Part shown: positions 6,168-12,454 of the stretch, piece by piece
Layout of the letters: every line of letters begins with the position of its first letter
Position numbering within the stretch: position 1 is the stretch's first letter
Assembly (NCBI GenBank): GCA_001779455.1
Contig: MFKE01000030.1
Location: 6,775 to 26,851 of the forward strand
Reading direction: 5' to 3'
Length of the DNA stretch: 20,077 nt
Source of the DNA: Candidatus Gottesmanbacteria bacterium RIFOXYB1_FULL_47_11
Lineage (GTDB): Bacteria; Patescibacteriota; Microgenomatia; UBA10105; UBA927
Made by a program: the position numbers and the translations under genes
Notes under the pieces: generated by a model
Database searches by the model: none
The model's input: the letters and a program-made list of their open reading frames with translations, nothing else
Told to the model about the DNA's origin: nothing

Positions 6168-6221
6168 TATAATCCCCTTGTGGGACAAGGCGAAAGCGAA
6201 AGCTTGCGCGGGATAACCTCG
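6159..6221 (+). ncRNA. Candidate structured RNA: compact three-way junction
   Basis: Hand folding gives P1: CGAGGT (6159-6164) with ACCTCG (6216-6221), continued with bulges by CCC (6174-6176) with GGG (6210-6212). P2: CTTGT/ACAAG (6177-6181/6185-6189) closed by GGG. P3: GCG/CGC plus AAGC/GCTT (6190-6209) closed by a GAAA tetraloop. Helices abut with almost no linker bases. It starts inside the duplicated tRNA-Phe 5' end and lies downstream of the extended -10 at 6121. I do not recognise it as a known family. It could be a tRNA leader, a mini-element with hairpins, or a decayed tRNA. A fold is likely; a function is not shown. Confidence 0.4.
6168..6173 (+). promoter_or_regulatory. Possible second promoter inside the inserted segment
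   Basis: A perfect TATAAT lies in the 18-bp segment that interrupts the tRNA-Phe-like copy, with TTGCCG 16 bp upstream (6146-6151). It could fire toward tRNA-Phe. It also lies in the P1 side of the predicted RNA fold, so it may be coincidental. Confidence 0.25.
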
Positions 6222-6251
6222 ATTAACAAGTGAATAGTATGCAGTAAATCT

Positions 6252-6271
6252 GCCGAGATGGCCGAGGTAGT
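6252..6271 (+). repeat. Direct repeat copy 2: 5' end of intact tRNA-Phe
   Basis: Second copy of the 20-bp repeat, offset exactly 104 bp from copy 1. It forms the acceptor 5' strand and D-arm of the complete tRNA-Phe. Confidence 0.9.
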
Positions 6272-6324
6272 CAAGGCGCTTGTCTGAAAAACAAGTTATC
6301 TGGGTGCAACTCCTAGTCTCGGCA
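6252..6324 (+). tRNA. tRNA-Phe(GAA)
   Basis: Acceptor GCCGAGA/TCTCGGC, D-stem GCC/GGC, anticodon stem CTTGT/ACAAG with loop CTGAAAA (anticodon GAA), 4-nt variable loop, T-stem CTGGG/CCTAG, discriminator A. CCA is not encoded. The T-loop is TGCAACT: position 55 is G, not U, which removes the usual G18-pseudouridine 55 contact. The D-region looks more like a class II tRNA. The gene is preceded by a partial copy of its own 5' end. Confidence 0.88.
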
Positions 6325-6330
6325 CCCTAG

Positions 6331-6402
6331 GCGGCGTTAGTTCACCGGTAGAATGTCTCCTTGCCAAGGAGAAGGTAACGGGTTCAATTCCCGTACGCCG
6401 CT
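6331..6402 (+). tRNA. tRNA-Gly(GCC)
   Basis: Acceptor GCGGCGT/ACGCCGC, anticodon stem TCTCC/GGAGA with loop TTGCCAA (anticodon GCC), T-arm ACGGG-TTCAATT-CCCGT, discriminator T. CCA is not encoded. It lies 6 nt after tRNA-Phe. Confidence 0.95.
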
Positions 6403-6412
6403 CAAGTCTATT

Positions 6413-6485
6413 TGCGGGGTGGTGTAATGGTAACACGCCAGACTTTGGATCTGTGCGACTCTAGGTTCGAATCCTAGCCCCGCAG
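6413..6485 (+). tRNA. tRNA-Gln(TTG)
   Basis: Acceptor TGCGGGG/CCCCGCA with U1-A72 and G73, typical of bacterial tRNA-Gln; anticodon loop CTTTGGA (anticodon TTG) on stem CCAGA/TCTGT with a weak first pair; T-arm CTAGG-TTCGAAT-CCTAG. CCA is not encoded. It ends 6 bp before the convergent permease gene, with no terminator between them. Confidence 0.93.
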
Positions 6486-6491
6486 CAATCA

Positions 6492-7697
6492 TTACTCATA
6501 TCGTAACGCTTCAATCGGGTCCAGCTTGGATGCGCGGATGGCAGGTGCGACACCGAAAATAATTCCGATAAGCGCGGAAAATCCGGATGCAAGCATGACA
6601 GACCACGGGGTGATGTACGTTTTTATGACGGCATTAAGGGCAAGAGAACCCAGGGCGCCGATAATAATACCGATAATACCGCCGAACAAACTCAGGATAA
6701 TCGCTTCGATGAGAAATTGCGCAAGAATATCCCGCGGGGTCGCGCCCACAGCTTTCCGGAGTCCTATCTCCCGTGTCCGTTCGGTGACGGATACAAGCAT
6801 GATATTCATAATTCCGATTCCTCCCACCAAGAGCGAAATGGCTGCAATACCGCCGAGGGCTACGGTAATGACGCTCAGAAATTGGGTAATGGTATTGAGG
6901 AGGTCCGTCTGCTTCATGACGGTAAAATCATCTTCCTTGAGCCTCCGGAGAAGTACGCGGTTAATGTCAACGGATGCCTGCTCAACGTCCGCCTGGCTCA
7001 ATGTCTTGACCACGATCATGTAGGGTTTTGATTGATTAAATTGCCGCAGCGCCGTCGTGTATGGAATGAATGCGTGGTCATCGATATTGGCACCCATGGC
7101 TCCCCCGCTGCCTTTTGCTGCAAGCCTGCCTTTTACCAGATAGCGTACGCCACCGAGGGATACATAGGAGCCGACCGGGTCGGAATCCCCGAAAAGATCT
7201 GTTGCAGGCTTGTCTCCCAGTACGATAACCTTACGGGTGCGCTCAACATCGCTCTGTCGGATCAGATCTCCGCTTTCCGCGGTAAAATTCATGATTTGAA
7301 AATAGTTTTCCCAAATGCCGGCAAGTTCCGTACTGATAGTTTTACCGCGATATGTGATAATTCCGGCGCCGGCAACGGCCGGGGACGCAAAGGCAACAAC
7401 GCTGCTTCCCCGCTGGATATCTTCGATATCGGATACTTCCAGTTTGCTGACGGTCATCATCGACGTGCCTGCGCTTTGCATATTTTTCAGGTCAATTTTG
7501 CCCGGCATGACAAAGATGGTATTGGCCCCGAGGGACTGAAACTGGGTCGTGACATATTCCTGCAGCCCCGTCCCGATAGACACCAGGAGAATGACGGACG
7601 AGACCCCGATGATAATTCCCAGCATCGTTAATATTGCGCGCACTTTATTTGTCCGTAGCGCTCTGAGAGCCAGCTTGATGTATTCTGATAAATTCAT
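6492..7697 (-). CDS. MacB/FtsX-type ABC transporter permease
   Basis: 401 residues. One membrane segment near residues 20-45 (with VRAILTMLGIIIGVSSVI, typical of MacB proteins), a large extracytoplasmic domain of about 220 residues, then three membrane segments in the last 130 residues. VTERTREIGLRKAVGAT precedes the third segment, the FtsX-domain hallmark, and the protein ends in SKLDPIEALRYE, the common MacB tail. It works with the ATPase 2 nt upstream and the adaptor before that to push a substrate out from the membrane using mechanical ATP-driven motion. The substrate is unknown (peptides, macrolides and lipids occur in the family). An AAGG lies about 10 nt before the ATG. Confidence 0.93.
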   Translation of the reverse strand: MNLSEYIKLALRALRTNKVRAILTMLGIIIGVSSVILLVSIGTGLQEYVTTQFQSLGANTIFVMPGKIDLKNMQSAGTSMMTVSKLEVSDIEDIQRGSSVVAFASPAVAGAGIITYRGKTISTELAGIWENYFQIMNFTAESGDLIRQSDVERTRKVIVLGDKPATDLFGDSDPVGSYVSLGGVRYLVKGRLAAKGSGGAMGANIDDHAFIPYTTALRQFNQSKPYMIVVKTLSQADVEQASVDINRVLLRRLKEDDFTVMKQTDLLNTITQFLSVITVALGGIAAISLLVGGIGIMNIMLVSVTERTREIGLRKAVGATPRDILAQFLIEAIILSLFGGIIGIIIGALGSLALNAVIKTYITPWSVMLASGFSALIGIIFGVAPAIRASKLDPIEALRYE

Positions 7698-7699
7698 AG

Positions 7700-8389
7700 T
7701 TATTTACCTTTTTTGTCTGACACGATGACGCCGTCGGCCAAACGAATCACGCGTTTGGCATGCGCAGCAACATGTTCATCATGGGTTACTAATATAATGG
7801 TGGCCCCCTTGGTATGTAAATTCTCAAAGAGCTGTAATATTTCCGCCCCAGATTTGCTGTCCAAATTTCCCGTTGGTTCATCGGCTAGGATGATGGTCGG
7901 ATTCGTCACGAGGGCCCGGGCAATGGCGACCCGTTGCTGTTGGCCTCCGGAAAGCTGAGAAGGAAAGTTATCAGTTTTATCCTGTAAGCCGACTTCCGCA
8001 AGCATAGCAAGCGCCTTTTCCTTACGGGCTTTTGCAGGGATATGTGCATAGACCAGAGGGAGTTCTACATTGGCAAGGGCACTTGTGCGCCGCAGCAGAT
8101 TAAACTGTTGAAATACAAATCCGATATGTTCATTCCTGATTTTTGCAAGCTCCTGCTCACTGGACATTGCAATTTTGTGGTTTTCGATAAATACGGAACC
8201 CGCTGTCGGCCGATCCAGGCAGCCGATGATATGCATGAGTGTTGACTTACCGGATCCCGAGGGGCCCATGATTGCGGTAAATTCTCCCTTGCGGATTGTT
8301 AGGGATACATCGGAAAGCGCCGTAAATACCACGCCGTCCATGCGGTATTCCTTGGCTATGTGCGTAATGCGCAGTATTTCCTCCGGCAT
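7700..8389 (-). CDS. MacB/LolD-type ABC transporter ATP-binding protein
   Basis: 229 residues from the ATG at 8389. Walker A GPSGSGKST at 42-50, Q-loop FQQFN near 93-97, signature LSGGQQQR at 146-153, Walker B IILADEPTGNLD at 166-177, and the switch His in VTHDEH at 203. The EPTGNLDS form marks the MacB/LolD/FtsE group. It powers the permease encoded 2 nt downstream. I chose 8389 because a longer in-frame start at 8479 would overlap the adaptor gene by 86 bp and adds residues unlike the family. The ATG is 4 nt after the adaptor stop. Confidence 0.95.
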   Translation of the reverse strand: MPEEILRITHIAKEYRMDGVVFTALSDVSLTIRKGEFTAIMGPSGSGKSTLMHIIGCLDRPTAGSVFIENHKIAMSSEQELAKIRNEHIGFVFQQFNLLRRTSALANVELPLVYAHIPAKARKEKALAMLAEVGLQDKTDNFPSQLSGGQQQRVAIARALVTNPTIILADEPTGNLDSKSGAEILQLFENLHTKGATIILVTHDEHVAAHAKRVIRLADGVIVSDKKGK

Positions 8390-8393
8390 GAAT

Positions 8394-9440
8394 TTAGGAT
8401 TTGGGTAAATTGTTAAAGCCTTTGATGACCACGGAATCACCCTCCGATAACCCTTCTTCAATAACAATTTTGTCGTCATTTTGCTGCCCGGTTTTTACTT
8501 TCGTTTTGACGTAGGAATGGTCGTTTTTTTTGAACACATACTTGCCGCCCTCTTCCTCACGGATAGCCTCAAGGGGTACGGTAAGCACAAGCGGAATGCG
8601 CAGTGCGTCAATGGTGACGTCGCCGTTTAATCCGATGCGGATTTTTTGAGGCTCATCAAATGCTATTTGAATGGGAAATACCGTCGCGCCTCCGGCGGAA
8701 AGTTCCGAGGAGTAGGAAATATACGAAATTGTTCCGGAAAATGTCGCATCGGGATACGCATCCAGGGCAATACTTGCTTTTTGGCCGAGAGTCAAATTCC
8801 CCACATCGATTTCATCGGCATTTGCTTCAAACATCATGCTGTCGGGGTCAACCACGGTAAACACCGCGGTTGCCGGTGTAATGTTGATTCCCGCAACAGG
8901 CGTATCCACGTGTGTGACAACGCCGGCAATCGGAGTGATTAATGTGGCATATTCGACGGCTAAATGATCAAGTTCTACGTCCGCAACAGCTGATTCCAGA
9001 TCCCATTGATTTTTTTCAAGCAGCCGTTTCATCGTGTCATTCAGGGCTTCGGTAGGTTTAAACCGTCCTTGATAGGTCACACGGGCCGTTTCTTCATAGG
9101 TATTACGCTCTACGCTGTAATCCCGAAGCGTGTTTTCTAATGTTTTTTGCACCTCGCGTTTATCCAGACCGGCAATCGCCTGATACGCACTAACCCAATC
9201 ACCTTCTTTTACTTGTACCCAGGCAAGCCGGCCGGATGTCTGGAATTTGAGATCTACACTGCGAACAGCTTTTGTTTTTCCGGATGACCCTACGGATTTA
9301 ATAAAATCTTCGCGTGTCGCGGGAGCTGTTTTTATCACCGAATCCTGTGTTTTTGTCTCGATTTGTTGGTTCACAACCACGCCGCCCCCCAAAAGCACGA
9401 TGACAGAAGAAAGAACGGCGATAATTTTCTTTTTCGACAT
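8394..9440 (-). CDS. HlyD/MacA-type membrane fusion (adaptor) protein
   Basis: 348 residues: N-terminal membrane anchor at about 7-24, then a barrel-sandwich half (SVDLKFQTSGRLAWVQVKEGDWV), a short alpha-hairpin region (about 95-150), the second barrel half (LITPIAGVVTHVDTPVAG), a beta-barrel domain and a C-terminal proximal domain ending in IKGFNN. It belongs to the MacA/YknX adaptors that join an FtsX-type permease. No outer-membrane TolC-like gene is nearby, so a single-membrane system of the YknXYZ type is more likely. It is the first gene of the three-gene unit, with its own extended -10 promoter 10 nt upstream. Confidence 0.9.
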   Translation of the reverse strand: MSKKKIIAVLSSVIVLLGGGVVVNQQIETKTQDSVIKTAPATREDFIKSVGSSGKTKAVRSVDLKFQTSGRLAWVQVKEGDWVSAYQAIAGLDKREVQKTLENTLRDYSVERNTYEETARVTYQGRFKPTEALNDTMKRLLEKNQWDLESAVADVELDHLAVEYATLITPIAGVVTHVDTPVAGINITPATAVFTVVDPDSMMFEANADEIDVGNLTLGQKASIALDAYPDATFSGTISYISYSSELSAGGATVFPIQIAFDEPQKIRIGLNGDVTIDALRIPLVLTVPLEAIREEEGGKYVFKKNDHSYVKTKVKTGQQNDDKIVIEEGLSEGDSVVIKGFNNLPKS

Positions 9441-9450
9441 ATAATTTATT

Positions 9451-9459
9451 AGTATATCA
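9451..9459 (-). promoter_or_regulatory. Extended -10 promoter of the exporter operon
   Basis: Minus strand TGATATACT (TGnTATACT); the ATG of the adaptor is 10 nt after its last base, so the leader would be only about 3 nt. It lies in the 32-bp gap after the solute-binding protein stop. Confidence 0.6.
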
Positions 9460-9472
9460 TGTCCCGTTAGCT

Positions 9473-10816
9473 TCAGTGCCGTGTGACGGTGTAACTTTTC
9501 GGGTAATAGAGGAACACTGCCGGGGCATCTTCCGTCAGATATCTCTGGAAGTCCGCGTAGATCTGTTTCCGCTTGTTCACATCCAGGGTTTGTCTCCCGT
9601 CTTCAAGAAGTTTATCAATTTTGACATTGTTGTAGTTGGTAATATTTGTTGCTTTTTGTGTTGAATGCCAAAACGGATATTGATCCGGGTCAGGTGCCAG
9701 GTCCTGGGCGGATAATAAGACTTGGTAATCAGGCGGAACGCTTGAAACGACTTGTACGCTCGTTTTTATTCCCAGGGATGTCCAACTGGAGGCAATTAGC
9801 TGCGCGTCCTCCAGGTATGGAGCAAATGTTGCAATGGTTAACTGTGCACTCATGGTAGATTCTTTAACGGCGCCTAGCATTTTTTTTGCGGTCGTTATGT
9901 CATAGGAATATTCTTTCACTTTTTTGGAATATGCCCATGACGTTTTGGAAATGGGTGAATTTGCACGTTCGAATCCCGGCCGGATAGGGGCGGCGTACGC
10001 CAGAGCCTGTCTCACGGACCGGTCCGACAGCATGGAAACAGTCGTATTAAAATATAAGGAAACAATCCGTGAATATTTATCTACTGTTTCTGTCGAGGTA
10101 TTTCCCCAATGAGAAAGATCTGCGGGGGAAGTTAAATCCAACAGCTTGTTTATCTCCCCGAGTTTAAAAGCGAGTATTGCTTCTGCTTCTGTTTTATAAA
10201 AATAGTATTCCCGTGCATGCAGGGCACCGTTTTCCAGAGGGACAAGGCGTATGGATTTAATGGTATTTCCATGGAGTTTCACCGATGAAACGTGGTATGG
10301 TCCCAGCCCGACGAGACCGGTTAAAAAAAGAGGTTTGGATACGACAGCCGGAAACGGACTGTACGGCGCGAGTAAGTCGGCGCGCAAAGTCTGCGAATCT
10401 ATCGGAGTAAATGTTACCCCGCGGATATTATAGTTCACATCGCGGGTGGACATCGGGCGCCCGTTATGCCAGAGGATATCGGATCGGAGAGTGAATACAA
10501 ACGTTTTGCCGCTGTCGGTTGCGGTCCAGCTGGTTGCAAGAGCGGGGATGACGGATCCGTCCGCGGCAAGGTCGGTGAGTCCCAGACTGATATCTTGTTG
10601 GACGATTGGGGGCAGTGTTGTGGGGGTCGCCTCCCCTACAATACCGATACGGTCAACCGGAGTAAACCACTGCGCGCGGATGAGAGGCGCGACACGCCAG
10701 AATACGAAAGATAATACAAGACCGCTGATAAATCCCAAAAGCAGCGCCTTGGTATATTTTTGTGCAAGCTCTTTTGCAATAAGGAAAAAAAGCCGGGAGC
10801 TTCGAAATAATGTCAT
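9473..10816 (-). CDS. Membrane-anchored peptide/nickel-type solute-binding protein (SBP_bac_5)
   Basis: 447 residues. Residues 24-45 form a membrane anchor with no lipobox Cys. Then comes the SBP_bac_5 fold: PPIVQQDISLGLTDLAADGSVIPALATSW, the conserved FTLRSDILWHNGRPMSTRDV segment, VRQALAYA in the middle, and PDPDQYPFWHSTQ near the C terminus, typical of DppA/OppA-like proteins. It is shorter than the usual ~500-550 residues. It would bind oligopeptides or similar ligands outside the membrane. No ABC permease or ATPase for peptide uptake is adjacent; it is the last gene of the secG/uvr operon, 7 nt after secG. It may be an orphan receptor or partner a transporter encoded elsewhere. Confidence 0.83.
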   Translation of the reverse strand: MTLFRSSRLFFLIAKELAQKYTKALLLGFISGLVLSFVFWRVAPLIRAQWFTPVDRIGIVGEATPTTLPPIVQQDISLGLTDLAADGSVIPALATSWTATDSGKTFVFTLRSDILWHNGRPMSTRDVNYNIRGVTFTPIDSQTLRADLLAPYSPFPAVVSKPLFLTGLVGLGPYHVSSVKLHGNTIKSIRLVPLENGALHAREYYFYKTEAEAILAFKLGEINKLLDLTSPADLSHWGNTSTETVDKYSRIVSLYFNTTVSMLSDRSVRQALAYAAPIRPGFERANSPISKTSWAYSKKVKEYSYDITTAKKMLGAVKESTMSAQLTIATFAPYLEDAQLIASSWTSLGIKTSVQVVSSVPPDYQVLLSAQDLAPDPDQYPFWHSTQKATNITNYNNVKIDKLLEDGRQTLDVNKRKQIYADFQRYLTEDAPAVFLYYPKSYTVTRH

Positions 10817-10823
10817 ACACGGC

Positions 10824-11033
10824 CTAGCGCAATATAAGATTCAACAGCGACGTTATTAGAAAAAGAATGCTGACGGCAATCGTTGCGGTAAAAATAATCC
10901 GTTCTGCGCCCCGGCGGCTTCTGTATCCCCCGCCGATGCCGCTTGCGAGCCCGCCCTTGCTGTTTTGGAGAAGGATAAGCGCAACCAGGGCTATCGTGAC
11001 GATGATATGGAAACCTAATAATACTGTTTTCAT
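10824..11033 (-). CDS. secG: Preprotein translocase subunit SecG
   Basis: 69 residues, two membrane segments (about 4-22 and 45-67) joined by a short loop with LLQNSKGGLASGIGGG, the SecG hallmark (LLQxGKGAGxGxxFG in many bacteria). It helps SecYE and SecA move unfolded proteins across the membrane. It has the clearest Shine-Dalgarno site in the window, AAGGAG (11043-11048), 9 nt before the ATG. It lies 15 nt after the yvcK-like gene and 7 nt before the solute-binding protein. Confidence 0.93.
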   Translation of the reverse strand: MKTVLLGFHIIVTIALVALILLQNSKGGLASGIGGGYRSRRGAERIIFTATIAVSILFLITSLLNLILR

Positions 11034-11042
11034 GTGTTTGTT

Positions 11043-11048
11043 CTCCTT
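11043..11048 (-). promoter_or_regulatory. Strong Shine-Dalgarno site of secG
   Basis: AAGGAG on the minus strand, 9 nt from the secG ATG and directly after the TAA of the preceding gene. It stands out because most genes here have weak or no such site. Confidence 0.75.
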
Positions 11049-12044
11049 TTACAATAAACTTATAATTGTTTTAGCCAGTCTTGCGCTGTCGTGCCGTATC
11101 AGGCTGCGGACCAATACATCACTCTTGCTTTTCCGTGTCATTTGACGGCCGGCAACATCTGCCCGCAGTACGGCCGTGCGGCGGGTAGTTTTCAGATCAT
11201 CAACAACAGGATATTCATGATATTTTGCGTACACCGCAAGTGCCTGAGGTGAGAGCGGTGCCCGGTTGACGATAACCGTGTCGACGGCATCGCCCAAAAA
11301 CTTGCCGATTACTGTCACATGATTTTGCGCACTGAAGTTATATGTCTGGCCGTATTTCGTCATGAGATTTAATACATATACCTTTTTGGCGCGGGACGTG
11401 CGGATGGCATCGGCGATACCGTCGACGAGCAGATTGGGAATGACGCTTGTGTATAAATCTCCGGGCCCCAGGATTATAAGATCTGCTTTTGCTATTGCCG
11501 CGAGTGCTTCTGGATTTGGTTGGGCTTTCGGTTTCAGGTACACAGCGGCAATCTTACTGGTTCCGATATCGCGGGGCGGCTCGTCGATGAGATGCTCTTC
11601 GGTCAATACGCGGCCATTCTCGTATTCAGCGACGAGATCCGTATTGGTAAATGAAACGGGTATCACCGTCCCCTGAACGCGGAGAATTTTACCCGTTGAC
11701 CGTATAGCGTCCGCCTGTGAGCCTAAAATATCTGACAAAGCGGCCATAAAAAGGTTTCCGAATGTCATACCGGATATTCCCTGTCCCTTTTCAAACCGGT
11801 ACATGAAAAGCTTTCGAAGGAGTCCGGCGCCGCCGTTTTCATCAGAAAGCGCCACGAGACACTGACGGATATCCGAGGTCGGCAATAGCCCGAATTCGTC
11901 CCGAATTCGTTTGTTGGATCCTCCGGAATCAGACATGGCGACAATTGCAGACAGGTGGTGAGGCGTATGCTTGAGACCTTTAAGGACGACGAATGTTCCC
12001 GTGCCGCCGCCGATGACTACAATATTTTTGATATTTTCTTTCAT
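11049..12044 (-). CDS. YvcK/CofD-like family protein (GlmR-like)
   Basis: 331 residues from the ATG at 12044. Residues 8-16 VVIGGGTGT form the nucleotide-binding loop; MSDSGGSNKRIRDEFGLLPTSDIRQCLVALSDE (37-69) is the family signature (norm: DDGGSSGRLR..ILPPGDIRNCLVAL); ADLIILGPGDLYTSVIPNLLV and NLMTKYGQTYNFSAQNH follow. YvcK-type proteins bind UDP-sugars and in Bacillus (GlmR) steer carbon to wall precursors and affect shape; CofD homologues transfer a phospholactate group in F420 synthesis, but no other F420 gene is here. A longer frame to 12185 exists but overlaps the PF04020 gene. The ATG is 5 nt after that gene's stop. Confidence 0.9.
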   Translation of the reverse strand: MKENIKNIVVIGGGTGTFVVLKGLKHTPHHLSAIVAMSDSGGSNKRIRDEFGLLPTSDIRQCLVALSDENGGAGLLRKLFMYRFEKGQGISGMTFGNLFMAALSDILGSQADAIRSTGKILRVQGTVIPVSFTNTDLVAEYENGRVLTEEHLIDEPPRDIGTSKIAAVYLKPKAQPNPEALAAIAKADLIILGPGDLYTSVIPNLLVDGIADAIRTSRAKKVYVLNLMTKYGQTYNFSAQNHVTVIGKFLGDAVDTVIVNRAPLSPQALAVYAKYHEYPVVDDLKTTRRTAVLRADVAGRQMTRKSKSDVLVRSLIRHDSARLAKTIISLL

Positions 12045-12049
12045 ACGCG

Positions 12050-12454
12050 TTAGTCTTCGCTGACGTAGTGTAGCACATCCGTAATTATGGTGATAAGGAG
12101 GCTGGAGGCAATAAGCGCCGGGAAATAACTTAAACGGATTGCCGGAATGATAAAGCCTGCCCATGTTGCACCGGGGAACACCCATGGACTCACGTGAATC
12201 TCGGGCACGAAGACGGTCAGCAAATACAGGACGATAACGTTGATCATCCAGCTCAACAGTCCGAATGTCAGGATATTAATAGGAATAAAAAGTATTTTCA
12301 GAATCGGCTGTACGATAAGCATAAGGAGTGCCAGGACGGATCCGGCCAAAAACACGGTAGCCACGCCGGTCGGCACGACGAGCGCTGGCAACAGTTGGCC
12401 CGCAAGCCAGAGGGCAAACACGTTAAACAGGAACACGCGGATTATATGTTTCAT
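12050..12454 (-). CDS. PF04020 (YvlD/phage-holin-4-like) membrane protein
   Basis: 134 residues, about four membrane segments: roughly 5-25, 32-56, 58-82 and 105-128. The middle IVQPILKILFIPINILTFGLLSWMINVIVLYLL is the recognisable core of the family (norm: VRPILxLLTLPLTILTLGLFxLVINALMLxL). The annotation 'holin' is by resemblance only; in chromosomal settings it is a small inner-membrane protein of unknown role, sometimes linked to envelope stress. The gene overlaps the 3' end of uvrC by 32 bp and is followed 5 nt later by the yvcK-like gene, so translation is probably coupled. Confidence 0.88.
   Translation of the reverse strand: MKHIIRVFLFNVFALWLAGQLLPALVVPTGVATVFLAGSVLALLMLIVQPILKILFIPINILTFGLLSWMINVIVLYLLTVFVPEIHVSPWVFPGATWAGFIIPAIRLSYFPALIASSLLITIITDVLHYVSED

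Noticed and set aside
6148..6230. A second complete tRNA (for example tRNA-His, because GTG occurs in CCTTGTGGGACAAGG)
   Set aside because: The GTG lies across a 5-bp stem with a 3-nt loop, not a 7-nt anticodon loop, and there is no T-arm or acceptor 3' strand.
6148..6324. A self-splicing intron inside tRNA-Phe
   Set aside because: The second copy is already a complete tRNA without splicing, the insert is outside the anticodon loop, and 104 bp is too short for a group I intron core.
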